Positions 15,926 to 23,743 are shown, counted from the stretch's first letter. The stretch is 24,660 nt of DNA from CBDUMN01 sp965368335 (GCA_965368335.1 CBDUMN010000050.1:1-24660); one strand, 5' to 3'. Translations and numbers: made by a program. The notes: generated by a model from the letters alone, not told the origin.

Positions 15926-15948
15926 TGAATGAAAGAAATCTTCATTCA
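15926..15948. repeat. Inverted repeat (hairpin) before the TPR gene
   Basis: TGAATGAA and TTCATTCA form an 8-bp stem with a 7-base loop. It follows the stop of the yiaA-like gene and could be a weak terminator or an mRNA hairpin; there is no T-run directly after it. Confidence 0.35.
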
Positions 15949-15983
15949 GATGTCGGGAGGAACGCTTTTTTGGGGATGGGTCA

Positions 15984-16753
15984 ATGTCACAGGAGTTCCT
16001 TCTTACAGGCCGCAAACCCTTCCTTGGCCTGCTCGGTCTAATAGTTTTCTTTCTCGCGGTCGCCTCGAGCAGTGTGATGGCCGATGAACGCCCCCTCAAC
16101 GAACGCCCGATGTACGGCGGCATCGAAAAGTCCGCCGAATTGAAAGAGGCGGACCGAAAGTACATCAATGGTGTGAAGGCCATGGGGTTCACCCTTGAGC
16201 AAGGGGCCGTCGAAGCAGCGAAACGTGGCTGGACAGCGATGCACCAGGGGGATTTGAAAACGGCGATGAAGCGCTTTAACCAAGCCTGGTTGCTCGATAA
16301 AACAACGGCGCCGCCTACTGGGGCATGGCGGCCGTCGTCACCGACCGCGATCACGACATGGAACAGGCGGGTGATCTTTTCAAAAGAGCCCTTAAGCTTC
16401 TCCCAAAAGACGCCGACCTCCGAGTGGACTACGGGCGCTTTCTGGGTCAGCGCCGTTGGTTCGAGCAAATGCAGGGCAACAAGCAAAGAGCCGCAGAACT
16501 TCTTAAAAGCTCAACTGAGTCGTTTCGCAAGGCTCTTGAGTTGAACGCCGAGGCGCGTGACGCTCACGCAGGTCTTGCCACTAACCTCATGGTCGCTGGC
16601 GACCTCAACGGCACCTACCGTCATGCAAAGATTGCTCTTGAACGCAAAGAGACCGACGGTTTCAATATGCTGCCAATCATCAGGTGCATGATGGACAAAG
16701 GAATCACCGACATGCGCGACCCAAGATGGCGGGCCTGCGCGACGGCGAGGTAG
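15984..16753 (+). pseudogene. Secreted TPR protein, frameshifted
   Basis: From ATG 15984 (after GGGGATGG) the frame encodes a signal peptide (LGLLGLIVFFLAVASSSVMA) and then RPMYGGIEKS and a TPR-like GDLKTAMKRFNQAWLLDK. At a run of four A (16299-16302) the frame breaks. Restoring one A continues the protein as NNGAAYWGMAAVVTDRDHDM and then TPR units DLFKRALKLLPKDADLRVDY and SFRKALELNAEARDAHAGLA, which are read in the other frame to the stop at 16751-16753. In its present form the product would stop at 16544. Tail residues after about 16700 look unlike TPR sequence. It is either a real pseudogene or a one-base sequencing error in a homopolymer. A periplasmic protein-interaction role is likely for the intact gene. 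Confidence 0.75.
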
Positions 16754-17535
16754 TTTCGATATCCAACCTCATTCAAGGACAAGAAACGCGGTATTTCCCC
16801 AAATGAAGGGATAATACGGAAAAGAGCTCCATCAACCTCAATTGTGGCTCCAATTTTCTGAGCAACACTTGGAAGTTGAGCCGTGGCCAGGGAGAGATCT
16901 TCAACACGCCTCAGAGATACCATCACCACTTCATTCTCTACCTTCAGACCGCGGTAGCCAATTCTTCCTTTCCTGAGCGCTTCTCGCACAGCTCTCACTG
17001 TTTCCGCGAGAGTGTCTTCTTTTGCTCGCTTAGGCCGATCTACACAGGGCCCCTCGCGCCTAAACTCTCCGTAAGCAACTCCCTCCCAAACTAAGTTTAG
17101 GCAGCTGGTAGCTGTCTCGGAAATCAAAACAGCTCGCCCATTCCTCGCAATATCGGTCACCATCAAATAGCCGTTTGACTGAACCTCTAGCTCTTTGCGC
17201 CAAAGGCCTTGCTGATCCTCCCCATAAATTGCAAGGAGGCACCCATCCTCTGTGCAAAATTCAGGATTGCCGCGTATGTAAATATTGAGCCGTTTAGTAT
17301 TCCAGTCTTTGCTCCATCGGGTCTGTCCCAAGAAAATCTCGACTGGTTGGTCGGGGTGAAATTGATTCGCACGCTCGATTCGATCAGCGAAAATCAGCTT
17401 AGCACGTTCGATAAGCTGATCCGGAGCTTGGCTTGTGAATTCTACCTGGTTCCAGATCACTGCTCGTGCGTCGGTTCCCAGTATTGAGACGAGAAATAAA
17501 AGAACCAATAGGGCTTTTTTCATAGCTTGGGTCAT
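16621..17535 (-). CDS. Secreted protein of unknown function, weakly SecD-head-like
   Basis: The protein has up to 304 residues from ATG 17535 (AGAAG directly before) or ATG 17523. A signal peptide is clear (KKALLVLLFLVSILGTDARA). The mature part has four Cys (94, 99, 145, 164) that could form disulfides. It then has a segment, RIGYRGLKVENEVVMVSLRR at 191-210, that faintly resembles the periplasmic head domain of SecD. The last about 45 residues overlap the end of the convergent TPR gene and read poorly, so the natural C-terminus may have been lost. It is probably periplasmic. The family is not recognised with confidence. Confidence 0.6.
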   Translation of the reverse strand: MTQAMKKALLVLLFLVSILGTDARAVIWNQVEFTSQAPDQLIERAKLIFADRIERANQFHPDQPVEIFLGQTRWSKDWNTKRLNIYIRGNPEFCTEDGCLLAIYGEDQQGLWRKELEVQSNGYLMVTDIARNGRAVLISETATSCLNLVWEGVAYGEFRREGPCVDRPKRAKEDTLAETVRAVREALRKGRIGYRGLKVENEVVMVSLRRVEDLSLATAQLPSVAQKIGATIEVDGALFRIIPSFGEIPRFLSLNEVGYRNYLAVAQARHLGSRMSVIPLSIMHLMIGSILKPSVSLRSRAIFA

Positions 17536-17587
17536 CTTCTGAGATTAGTGCGACGACAGAGGTCCGGCAAGGCGAGACACAAGATCA

Positions 17588-17616
17588 TTGACAACACTAA
17601 CCATAATTTCTAATAT
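17588..17616 (+). promoter_or_regulatory. Promoter of the GbsR-type regulator gene
   Basis: TTGACA (17588-17593), a 17-base spacer and TAATAT (17611-17616) make a near-consensus sigma-70 promoter. The palindrome at 17615-17634 begins at the end of the -10 box, so a bound repressor would block it. Confidence 0.75.
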
Positions 17617-17634
17617 TTCTGAAATTACAGAAAT
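17615..17634. promoter_or_regulatory. GbsR/MarR-type operator, promoter-proximal
   Basis: ATTTCTGAAATTACAGAAAT has exact 7-base arms (ATTTCTG/CAGAAAT). The inner CTGAAATTACAG recurs upstream of the SDR gene. Position over the start of transcription suggests autorepression by the regulator at 17659. Confidence 0.75.
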
Positions 17635-17658
17635 CAATGGAAATTAGAGAGCCGCAAG

Positions 17659-18189
17659 ATGGAACTGACGCCGACCATGGAACGTTACATCCTCCACTGG
17701 GGGGAAATGGGGACCCGCTGGGGGGTCAGCCGTTCGGTCGCCCAAGTGCACGCCTTGCTCTTTCTTTCGCCGGAGCCGATCACGGCCGAGGAGATCGCGG
17801 AGACCCTCTCCATCGCCCGCTCGAACGTCAGCACGAGTTTGAAGGAGCTTCTGAGTTGGGATCTGATCCAGAAGATCAATGTAATCGGCGATCGGCGGGA
17901 TCATTTCGCGGCGGAAACCGATCCTTGGGAATCCTTCATGCTGATCGTCAAGGGACGCAAACAGCGTGAGATCGACCCGACCCTTACGACGCTCCGCCAA
18001 TGCCTCGACGATGCCGACAATGACCCCAAGCTACCAAACGTTTCCAAGGAACGGATCGGGGAGGTTCTCCAATTTCTCGAACTTCTGACCAATTGGTACG
18101 ACGATGTCCAGAAGTTGCCGCGACCGGTTCAAATGAAGATCGTCAAAATGGGCAGCAAGATCGCCAAGCTGATTGGAAAGGTAACCTAA
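17659..18189 (+). CDS. GbsR/MarR-family transcriptional regulator
   Basis: This 176-residue protein has a winged helix at about 25-90: VAQVHALLFLSPEPITAEEI is followed by the recognition part (TLSIARSNVSTSLKELLSWD) and the wing (VIGDRRDHF). This arrangement and length fit the GbsR branch of the MarR-like regulators. The start is ATG 17659; the ribosome site is poor (GAGAGCCGCAAG). It has its own strong promoter and operator, and matching motifs lie before the next gene. So it probably represses itself and the four-gene set that follows. The ligand is unknown. Confidence 0.85.
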   Translation: MELTPTMERYILHWGEMGTRWGVSRSVAQVHALLFLSPEPITAEEIAETLSIARSNVSTSLKELLSWDLIQKINVIGDRRDHFAAETDPWESFMLIVKGRKQREIDPTLTTLRQCLDDADNDPKLPNVSKERIGEVLQFLELLTNWYDDVQKLPRPVQMKIVKMGSKIAKLIGKVT

Positions 18190-18208
18190 AAAGGCGTTCC
18201 CTTTTTTT

Positions 18209-18246
18209 AAACTGAAATTTCAGTAATTTCAGTAATTTCAGAAATA
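18209..18246. promoter_or_regulatory. GbsR/MarR-type operator cluster before the SDR-BchE-like genes
   Basis: CTGAAATTTCAG at 18212-18223 is a perfect 12-bp palindrome. It is followed by two more TAATTTCAG units with a 9-base period, and a trailing AAAT. The motif matches the operator before the regulator gene. It lies 12-50 bases before the SDR start, so it should regulate the 18258-22155 genes. Confidence 0.7.
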
Positions 18247-18257
18247 AGGAAAATACA

Positions 18258-19589
18258 ATGAATGGCGAAATGAAGCGCTTTTTAGAAGGTCGCGAGAACC
18301 GAAACGCTATCAAGATCCTCGTCATCGGGGCGTCTGGGTTTATCGGCCGCCACGTGGCTGGAGCGCTCATCGCATCAGGGTCTGACGTTCTTGCCGCCAG
18401 CCGTTCAGGCAAAAAAGTGTCTGGCGCGACATCCGTAAAGATCGACCTCGCCCAAGCCGACGATGAGACTTTACGGCAAGTTCTTTCCGAAGCCGACGTG
18501 GTCGTCAATTGCGCTGGTCTGGTTCGCAATCGGGGCACCAACACCATGGCCCAAGTCCATGACCAAGGTGTCAGCCGCCTCATCGATGCCTGTACGGATG
18601 TCGGCGTCCGCCGCCTGATCCACATTTCTGCTCTTGGCGCCTCCGCCGGCGGAGGGACGCTATACCAGGAAACCAAGGGGGCCGCGGAGGAACACTTCCA
18701 TGGCCTCGATAAAAGTAAGCTGGATTGGTGCATTGTCCGTCCCTCCCTGGTCGTCGGTCGCGGCGGCGCCAGCACTTCCATGCTGACCGCATTGGCTGCG
18801 ATGCCTTGGATGTTTCGGCTGGGGAACGACACCTGGAAGATTCAGCCCGTCCATATTTCGGACATTACCGATCTGGTGGTGCGTCTGGTTCACCAATCCT
18901 CGACCTTGCCTGATCGCATCGATGCGGTTGGACCGGAGACGATGACTACCAATGAGCTGACAAAGCCCCTTCGCGCTTGGCTCGGGTTCAAGCCTGGACA
19001 CTTCCTGCCGATGCCGGATTTCGCTCTCACTGCTTTTGCCGCAATCGGCGAGCACATCTCCGACGGCCCCGCCAACCGCGAGGTTTTGGCCATGCTGCGC
19101 CAAGGCATCAGCGGGGACATAACGGCCTTCTCCAAAGCGTTAGGCCGTCCTCCTATGTCCCTCAAAATCGCCTTGGCCTTGCAGCCCGCCAGCCGGTCCG
19201 ATCGTCAGGCGGCGCTGACCTATTTTCTTCGCGCCCCTCTTCGATGGTGCTTGGGCGTCATGTGGCTGCTCACCGGCATCTTTTCCTTCGGGCTTTATCC
19301 ACAATCAGGAAGCCTTGAGATGTTGGCGCATTTGGGGGTCGCAGGAACACCGGCTTTGGTGCTGCTCTATGGTGCCGCCGCCCTTGATGCCATCTTGGGG
19401 CTGCTCCTGTTGATCCATTGGCGACCGGTCGCGGTCGGCGGCATCCAGTTGCTGGCCATTGCCGCTTTCACCCTGCTCGCAACTGCCCTTCCGCCCGAGT
19501 ACTGGCTGCACCCTTTCGCTCCCTTGGTTAAGAACCTGCCGCTGTTCGCGGCGACGGCCATAATGATGGCCCTGGAATGGGAGATATGA
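18258..19589 (+). CDS. NAD(P)-dependent SDR-like protein with C-terminal DoxX-like membrane domain
   Basis: This 443-residue protein starts at ATG 18258 behind AAGGAAA. Residues about 18-30 carry the Rossmann motif ILVIGASGFIG; NCAGLVRN and the Y136-x3-K140 pair with S124 complete an atypical extended SDR of the NAD-dependent epimerase type. From about residue 325 the protein becomes a four-helix membrane domain of the DoxX-like type (WCLGVMWLLTGIFSFGLYPQ, then helices to 443). It is an oxidoreductase held to the membrane, but its substrate is unknown. It is the first gene of a set that ends with a BchE-like enzyme; spacing to the next gene is one base. Confidence 0.85.
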   Translation: MNGEMKRFLEGRENRNAIKILVIGASGFIGRHVAGALIASGSDVLAASRSGKKVSGATSVKIDLAQADDETLRQVLSEADVVVNCAGLVRNRGTNTMAQVHDQGVSRLIDACTDVGVRRLIHISALGASAGGGTLYQETKGAAEEHFHGLDKSKLDWCIVRPSLVVGRGGASTSMLTALAAMPWMFRLGNDTWKIQPVHISDITDLVVRLVHQSSTLPDRIDAVGPETMTTNELTKPLRAWLGFKPGHFLPMPDFALTAFAAIGEHISDGPANREVLAMLRQGISGDITAFSKALGRPPMSLKIALALQPASRSDRQAALTYFLRAPLRWCLGVMWLLTGIFSFGLYPQSGSLEMLAHLGVAGTPALVLLYGAAALDAILGLLLLIHWRPVAVGGIQLLAIAAFTLLATALPPEYWLHPFAPLVKNLPLFAATAIMMALEWEI

Positions 19590-19590
19590 A

Positions 19591-20061
19591 ATGTTCGATC
19601 CACTGCTTTTGAAATGGGTTCATATTTTGAGCATGGTGGTGCTCTTCGGAACCGGGTTGGGAACGGCCTTCCACGGTCTGGCCAGCAATCTCAGCGGCGA
19701 CGTCCGGGCGATTGCCGCAGGTAACCGGAACGTGGTCATCGCCGATTGGATATTCACCACGCCAGCCGTCATCATTCAGCCGGTAACCGGCGTGCTGCTT
19801 GCCTACGCTGCCGGATGGGACCTGACCGAAGGATGGATCCTTTGGTCCTTGGCCCTCTATGTCTTGGCCGGCATCTGCTGGCTGCCGGTGGTATGGATTC
19901 AAATTCGCATGCGCCGGATGGCTGAAGCCGCCGTCCAGTCAAATCAGCCCTTATCCCAACAATACAAACGCTACTTTCGCATTTGGTTCGCCCTTGGCTG
20001 GCCGGCTTTTGCGGCAATGACCGGGATCGTTTGGCTGATGGTCTTCAAACCGGATTTTTGA
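19591..20061 (+). CDS. DUF2269-family membrane protein
   Basis: This 156-residue protein has about four helices, the first being LKWVHILSMVVLFGTGLGTA, with HILS and the following polar residues typical of DUF2269. WIFTTPAVIIQPVTGVLL and the C-terminal YFRIWFALGWPAFAAMTGIV also fit. Members are small inner-membrane proteins of unknown role, often beside DoxX-like oxidoreductases, as here. It starts one base after the SDR stop and is translated from GGGAGAT. Conserved His in the first helix might bind a metal or heme, which is speculation. Confidence 0.82.
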   Translation: MFDPLLLKWVHILSMVVLFGTGLGTAFHGLASNLSGDVRAIAAGNRNVVIADWIFTTPAVIIQPVTGVLLAYAAGWDLTEGWILWSLALYVLAGICWLPVVWIQIRMRRMAEAAVQSNQPLSQQYKRYFRIWFALGWPAFAAMTGIVWLMVFKPDF

Positions 20062-20074
20062 TGGAGGATATGTC

Positions 20075-20632
20075 ATGACGGTTCTTTCTCCTTTTCAACG
20101 TATTCTCGACGCGGTCATGGGAAACCTTCCCGGCAAGGTCGCTAAGCTCCACAGTCTTAGAGAACAGGAAGCGACGGCTGGCCGGGCCGAAATTACGACC
20201 GACGGCGGTTTGGGGCCTTGGTTCATTTGCAAGGTGGCTGGCCTGCCCCGTCCAGGCCAGGACGTCCCGGTCAGCGTGACCTTTATTCCCAACGGAACGG
20301 GGCGCGAGACCTGGCATCGCCGCTTCGCTTCACGGCGTTATGTGAGCGTCATGGCGGCAGGAGTTGGCCGCGATGAAGGGCTTCTGATCGAGCACCTCGG
20401 GCCCTTCGATCTTCTGTTTCAATTGACACCACAGCAGGACGGCTTGGCTTGGTCCCTGTCGGGCTGGCGGCTTCTTGGATTGCCCCTCCCTTCTTGGAGC
20501 AAACCGTCCATCGAGTGTCTGGAAAGCGGCGACGACAGACGGTTCATTTTCGATATCGACGTCGCCTTTCCTCTGGTCGGTCACATCATTCATTACAGGG
20601 GCTGGCTGGAAAGCGAAAAGGGAGATGTGTGA
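20075..20632 (+). CDS. DUF4166-family protein
   Basis: This 185-residue soluble protein starts at ATG 20075 behind GGAGGAT. The pattern GLGPWFICKVAGLPRPGQD, TWHRRFASRRYVS, IEHLGPFDLLFQL, GWRLLGLPLPSW and PLVGHIIHYRGWL is the DUF4166 signature. This domain is often fused to or beside NAD(P)-binding oxidoreductases, as in this operon, but its role is unknown. Its stop shares one base with the BchE-like start. Confidence 0.85.
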   Translation: MTVLSPFQRILDAVMGNLPGKVAKLHSLREQEATAGRAEITTDGGLGPWFICKVAGLPRPGQDVPVSVTFIPNGTGRETWHRRFASRRYVSVMAAGVGRDEGLLIEHLGPFDLLFQLTPQQDGLAWSLSGWRLLGLPLPSWSKPSIECLESGDDRRFIFDIDVAFPLVGHIIHYRGWLESEKGDV

Positions 20633-22155
20633 TGCGTATCATGTTGATCAATCCTCACTACCGCGCCAATTCAATTCATGGCATGGGGTCTCAGGTCCCC
20701 CTCGGTCTCCTCATGATCGGCGGTCCCTTGATCGACGACGGCCACGACGTTTGGCTGGTCAATGCCGAAGACCTTCGGCTTTCCGATCCGGAAATCGTCG
20801 AGCGGGCAACCTCCTTCAACCCCCATATCGTCATGATCGGCCATAGCGGTTCGTCGCCGGCGCATGCCATTTGCCTTCGGACCTTTACCGCCATTAAACG
20901 GGCCATGCCGCGGGTCACCACAGTCTACGGCGGTGTCCATCCGACCTACCATGCGAAAGAAACCTTAGTGGAAGCACCGTCCATCGACATCGTCGTTAGG
21001 GGAGAAGGCGAGACCATTACGCAGCGCTTGGTGGAGGCTTTATCGAAAGGAGAGCCTTTGAATTCGGTCCTTGGCATCAGTTTCCGACACGAAGGGCAGA
21101 TCGTCGAAACCGATACGGCTCCTCTTATTCGCGATTTCGAACCCTACCGGGTGGGATGGGAGTTGATTGAGGACTGGGACCGGCACCAGTGCTGGGGCAT
21201 GGGAAGGGCGGGGGTTATTCAGTTCTCCCGCGGCTGCCCCCATCAATGCAGTTACTGCGGCCAACGGAGCTTTTGGCAGAAATGGCGGCACCGTGATCCT
21301 GTTCGACTGGCTAAAGAGATTGCTTGGCTGCACCGTACTCACGGCATCAATTTCTTCACCTTCGCCGATGAAAACCCCACCACGTCCCCTAAGAAATGGC
21401 GGGCCTTTCTGGAAGCCATGATTGAACAGAATGTGCCAGTCCGTTTAACAGCAGCCGTGCGGGCCGCCGACATCTGCCGCGATGAGGATATTTTACACCT
21501 CTACAAGAAAGCCGGTTTTTGCGCCTTTCTTCTCGGAATCGAGACGACAAACCCGGAGGTCATCCAAAAAATCAGGAAACGGTCATCGGAAGCGGTCGAC
21601 GCGAAAGCCCTTCGCTTGCTGCGGAAGCACGGAATGATCTCGATCGCCGGTCAGGTAACGGGGTTGGAGCACGACAGTTGGAAAACCGGATTTCAAGCTT
21701 ACCGTCATCTACTGTCTTATGACCCAGACTTCCTCAATGTCATGTATGTAACGCCCTTCGACTGGACGCCGTTCTGGTCCGAGAACGTCGGTCGAGAAGT
21801 AGTTGAAAACGACTCCACCAAATGGGATTTCCGCCATCAGGTTTTGGCAACCCGCCACTTGAAGCCCTGGCAACTGTTCCTGATGGTCAAGCTTATCGAG
21901 TTGATCTTCCACCTCAGACCGAAGCACCTGTTCAGGATGTTTGCGCACCCTGACAAGGAGCTCCGGAGCCAAATACGATGGTGCACGTTGAATGCTGGCA
22001 TCGTATGGATGGCGGAAATCCAAGAGTTTAGTCTCCGTACTCTAACTCACTGCCTAAACAAATCATCTATCAAGAAGTTACGCTCAGCTAAAACCGCAGG
22101 TCTTCCTTGCTTGCCAGATCATCATTGCGGCTCAGGTAGGAAACAATGGATTTGA
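20632..22155 (+). CDS. BchE-like cobalamin radical SAM enzyme
   Basis: The protein has 507 residues from ATG 20632, overlapping the previous stop (TGATG) behind GGGAGAT. It follows the anaerobic Mg-protoporphyrin IX monomethyl ester cyclase (BchE) family closely: QVPLGLLMIGGPLIDDGHDV in the B12-binding-like domain, VYGGVHPTYH, RGEGE, YRVGWELI, then C202-x3-C206-x2-C209 (CPHQCSYC) in QFSRGCPHQCSYCGQRSFW, followed by KWRHRDPVRLAKEIAWLHR and FADENPTTS. Nothing else of a bacteriochlorophyll pathway is visible, so the name bchE is withheld. The last 68 bases overlap the convergent DUF2145 gene, and the final residues look unnatural. It could be the oxidative cyclase or a relative with another substrate. 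Confidence 0.85.
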   Translation: MRIMLINPHYRANSIHGMGSQVPLGLLMIGGPLIDDGHDVWLVNAEDLRLSDPEIVERATSFNPHIVMIGHSGSSPAHAICLRTFTAIKRAMPRVTTVYGGVHPTYHAKETLVEAPSIDIVVRGEGETITQRLVEALSKGEPLNSVLGISFRHEGQIVETDTAPLIRDFEPYRVGWELIEDWDRHQCWGMGRAGVIQFSRGCPHQCSYCGQRSFWQKWRHRDPVRLAKEIAWLHRTHGINFFTFADENPTTSPKKWRAFLEAMIEQNVPVRLTAAVRAADICRDEDILHLYKKAGFCAFLLGIETTNPEVIQKIRKRSSEAVDAKALRLLRKHGMISIAGQVTGLEHDSWKTGFQAYRHLLSYDPDFLNVMYVTPFDWTPFWSENVGREVVENDSTKWDFRHQVLATRHLKPWQLFLMVKLIELIFHLRPKHLFRMFAHPDKELRSQIRWCTLNAGIVWMAEIQEFSLRTLTHCLNKSSIKKLRSAKTAGLPCLPDHHCGSGRKQWI

Positions 22156-22897
22156 CACTAACCACGTTGTAGCGGCCGGTGTGCCGCGCCCGGCTTGGAT
22201 GATCGTCGAAGTGGACGTTCGGCCGGGCGATGCGGGCACCCAGTCGTTCCATCGGGGAAATGCGGATTCGCGTCGGCACATAGTTATTCAACCTGAAATA
22301 GCGTCTTGTTTGGCCACGGGTGTAGATATTGTTGCCATCCTCCCGCGCCTGAGCCTGAGCAATGACGTCAAGGACCCAGTGATTGGAGTTCTGGTACCGC
22401 AGTGATCCGAAGGGATTGGAAATCATACTGTAGTTCGGCTCATAGAGATTGGCTGCGATGCCTTGATCTAGTGAAAGTGCGAGCTCTTCTTGCAGCCCTT
22501 TGCCCGGCACGGCAACCATCACGTCGAACACTAAGAGATCGTCCAGAAGAAATTCCAACAGGCCATGGTTGATCAAGAAGGAATCCCCCGTTCCGCACTT
22601 ATTCAACAGGTGAGTAACAATCCACTTGCGGTCAGCCTCCCTTTTGCGAGCAAAGGCAGCATGGGTATAGCGCAGGCCGTGCTTGCTGATGTCCGAGCCG
22701 ACCCGGGCTAGGATTGCAACGCGGCTTTTGGTTTCATCGAGGTGTTTTTCCAGTTGGCCTGCGGCCGAGACGGCGTGCTTCATATAGCCGACCGTTTGGC
22801 CCCGTTGCTCGCAGTTCTGCCCGGCTACTGCTTGGCCTGAAGGCGCTGCAACAACAGTAGCGGCCATGAGTAGCATTCCGAAAATGAGATGGCGCAT
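22088..22897 (-). CDS. DUF2145-family secreted protein
   Basis: The protein has 269 residues from ATG 22897, with GGGGAGAG 7 bases before it; an in-frame ATG at 22912 is less likely. A signal peptide (MRHLIFGMLLMAATVVAAPS) is followed by RYTHAAFARK, WIVTHLLNKCGTGDSFLINH, PNYSMISNPFGSLRYQNSNH and WVLDVIAQAQ, the DUF2145 pattern. It is periplasmic or membrane-attached; the family's role is unknown. Its stop lies inside the 3' end of the convergent BchE-like gene (68-base overlap). It follows the small secreted protein on the same strand with a 72-base gap, so the two may be co-transcribed from the operator-bearing promoter at 23.4 kb. Confidence 0.8.
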   Translation of the reverse strand: MRHLIFGMLLMAATVVAAPSGQAVAGQNCEQRGQTVGYMKHAVSAAGQLEKHLDETKSRVAILARVGSDISKHGLRYTHAAFARKREADRKWIVTHLLNKCGTGDSFLINHGLLEFLLDDLLVFDVMVAVPGKGLQEELALSLDQGIAANLYEPNYSMISNPFGSLRYQNSNHWVLDVIAQAQAREDGNNIYTRGQTRRYFRLNNYVPTRIRISPMERLGARIARPNVHFDDHPSRARHTGRYNVVSVKSIVSYLSRNDDLASKEDLRF

Positions 22898-22969
22898 GGT
22901 TTCTCTCCCCATTGCCTAGACTATCCCTGATTTGATCCCGCGCTGGGGAGCAAACCATCGAATGAGGCA

Positions 22970-23395
22970 CTAGTCCCCGTAAGCCGTGTTGTTGCAAAGA
23001 CGCTTCCCGACTTCATTGGGAACAAAAGCGATGACTGTGCCGCCGGTCGACAAGATCGTTCCGGCCGCCGTGCCGACACCGTGAAGGGTTTCGCCGACAA
23101 CCCAAACCGTGTTGCGGGCCAAATTTCCGGAAACAACGATCGTTTCTTTCACGCCGGTGGAGACGTTTTTCAGAACGATTGCTACGCCTTCAGCGACGGT
23201 GGAGACTGATTCGACAATGAACGCCGCTGAGCCAGCGACGACGAATGCACTTCCCACGGCACTGAGAACGGAACCGGTGACCGAAGCTTCGGAGCCACGG
23301 CCAATGCTATCGGCGGCCGCAGGACCGGAAGACAAGACCGTCGCCGCCAGAAAACCAGCTGCCACAGCACTATTACGAAGAAACTTTTTAAACAT
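22970..23395 (-). CDS. Small exported protein under TetR-type control
   Basis: The protein has 141 residues from ATG 23395 behind GGGAGGG; a longer frame to 23491 runs over the operators and is rejected. It has a signal peptide (FLRNSAVAAGFLAATVLSSG, cleavage near AAADS), then a Gly/Ser/Val-rich body with repeating valine-rich stretches (VTGSVLSAVGSAFVVAGSAA, IVLKNVSTGVKETIVVSGNL) and a single Cys near the end. No family was recognised. The three copies of the TetR-type operator just upstream place it in the same regulon as the 13-15 kb genes. A cell-envelope role is likely but unproven. Confidence 0.75.
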   Translation of the reverse strand: MFKKFLRNSAVAAGFLAATVLSSGPAAADSIGRGSEASVTGSVLSAVGSAFVVAGSAAFIVESVSTVAEGVAIVLKNVSTGVKETIVVSGNLARNTVWVVGETLHGVGTAAGTILSTGGTVIAFVPNEVGKRLCNNTAYGD

Positions 23396-23420
23396 AGGAC
23401 CCTCCCTAAACAGGATATCT

Positions 23421-23439
23421 AATTGAACGATGCTCAATA
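23421..23439. promoter_or_regulatory. TetR-type operator, site 6
   Basis: AATTGAACGATGCTCAATA fits the consensus palindrome and lies 26 bases before the small exported protein's start. Confidence 0.7.
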
Positions 23440-23444
23440 CACCT

Positions 23445-23463
23445 AAATGAGCGACGCTCAATT
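23445..23463. promoter_or_regulatory. TetR-type operator, site 7
   Basis: AAATGAGCGACGCTCAATT is the best-conserved copy of the palindrome, 24 bases from site 6 start to start. It overlaps a possible minus-strand promoter (TTGAGC, 16 bases, TATTGA). Confidence 0.72.
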
Positions 23464-23474
23464 GTAAAGGAAAA

Positions 23475-23493
23475 TTTTGAGCACTGTTCAATT
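23475..23493. promoter_or_regulatory. TetR-type operator, site 8
   Basis: TTTTGAGCACTGTTCAATT is the third copy upstream of the exported protein, 30 bases after site 7. Confidence 0.65.
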
Positions 23494-23743
23494 AGTCAGC
23501 TATTTAGTCGAATTGTTGCAAGCATCTTACGGTAGGCAGAGACAGTTTGACCGCATATCCACTAAGGAATGGATACTGGAAAGCCAGCTTGCCAATCCGT
23601 CGTGGCTAATGCGGAACTGCTAACTTTTTTGAATCCACCCTCGCAGGAATAGCACCCACCGAAGCCGATGCACTTTATTAGAGCGTTGATTTGAAGGAGA
23701 AATTTTACCAGTTTCCAGGATTTCATATCCGAGAGAGACAACC
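23494..23743. other. Intergenic stretch, no gene seen
   Basis: About 250 bases between the operator cluster and the recombinase gene. I see no protein-like frame, tRNA or clear terminator. It should carry the recombinase promoter, and GAGAGAG at its end is the ribosome site. Confidence 0.5.

Noticed and set aside
17637..18000. Frames overlapping the start of the GbsR-type gene on both strands
   Set aside because: The winged-helix protein in the other frame explains the stretch; these frames have no motifs or ribosome sites.
20632..22155. Assignment of the gene as part of a bacteriochlorophyll cluster
   Set aside because: No other bch, puf or carotenoid gene is visible, so only BchE-like is claimed.
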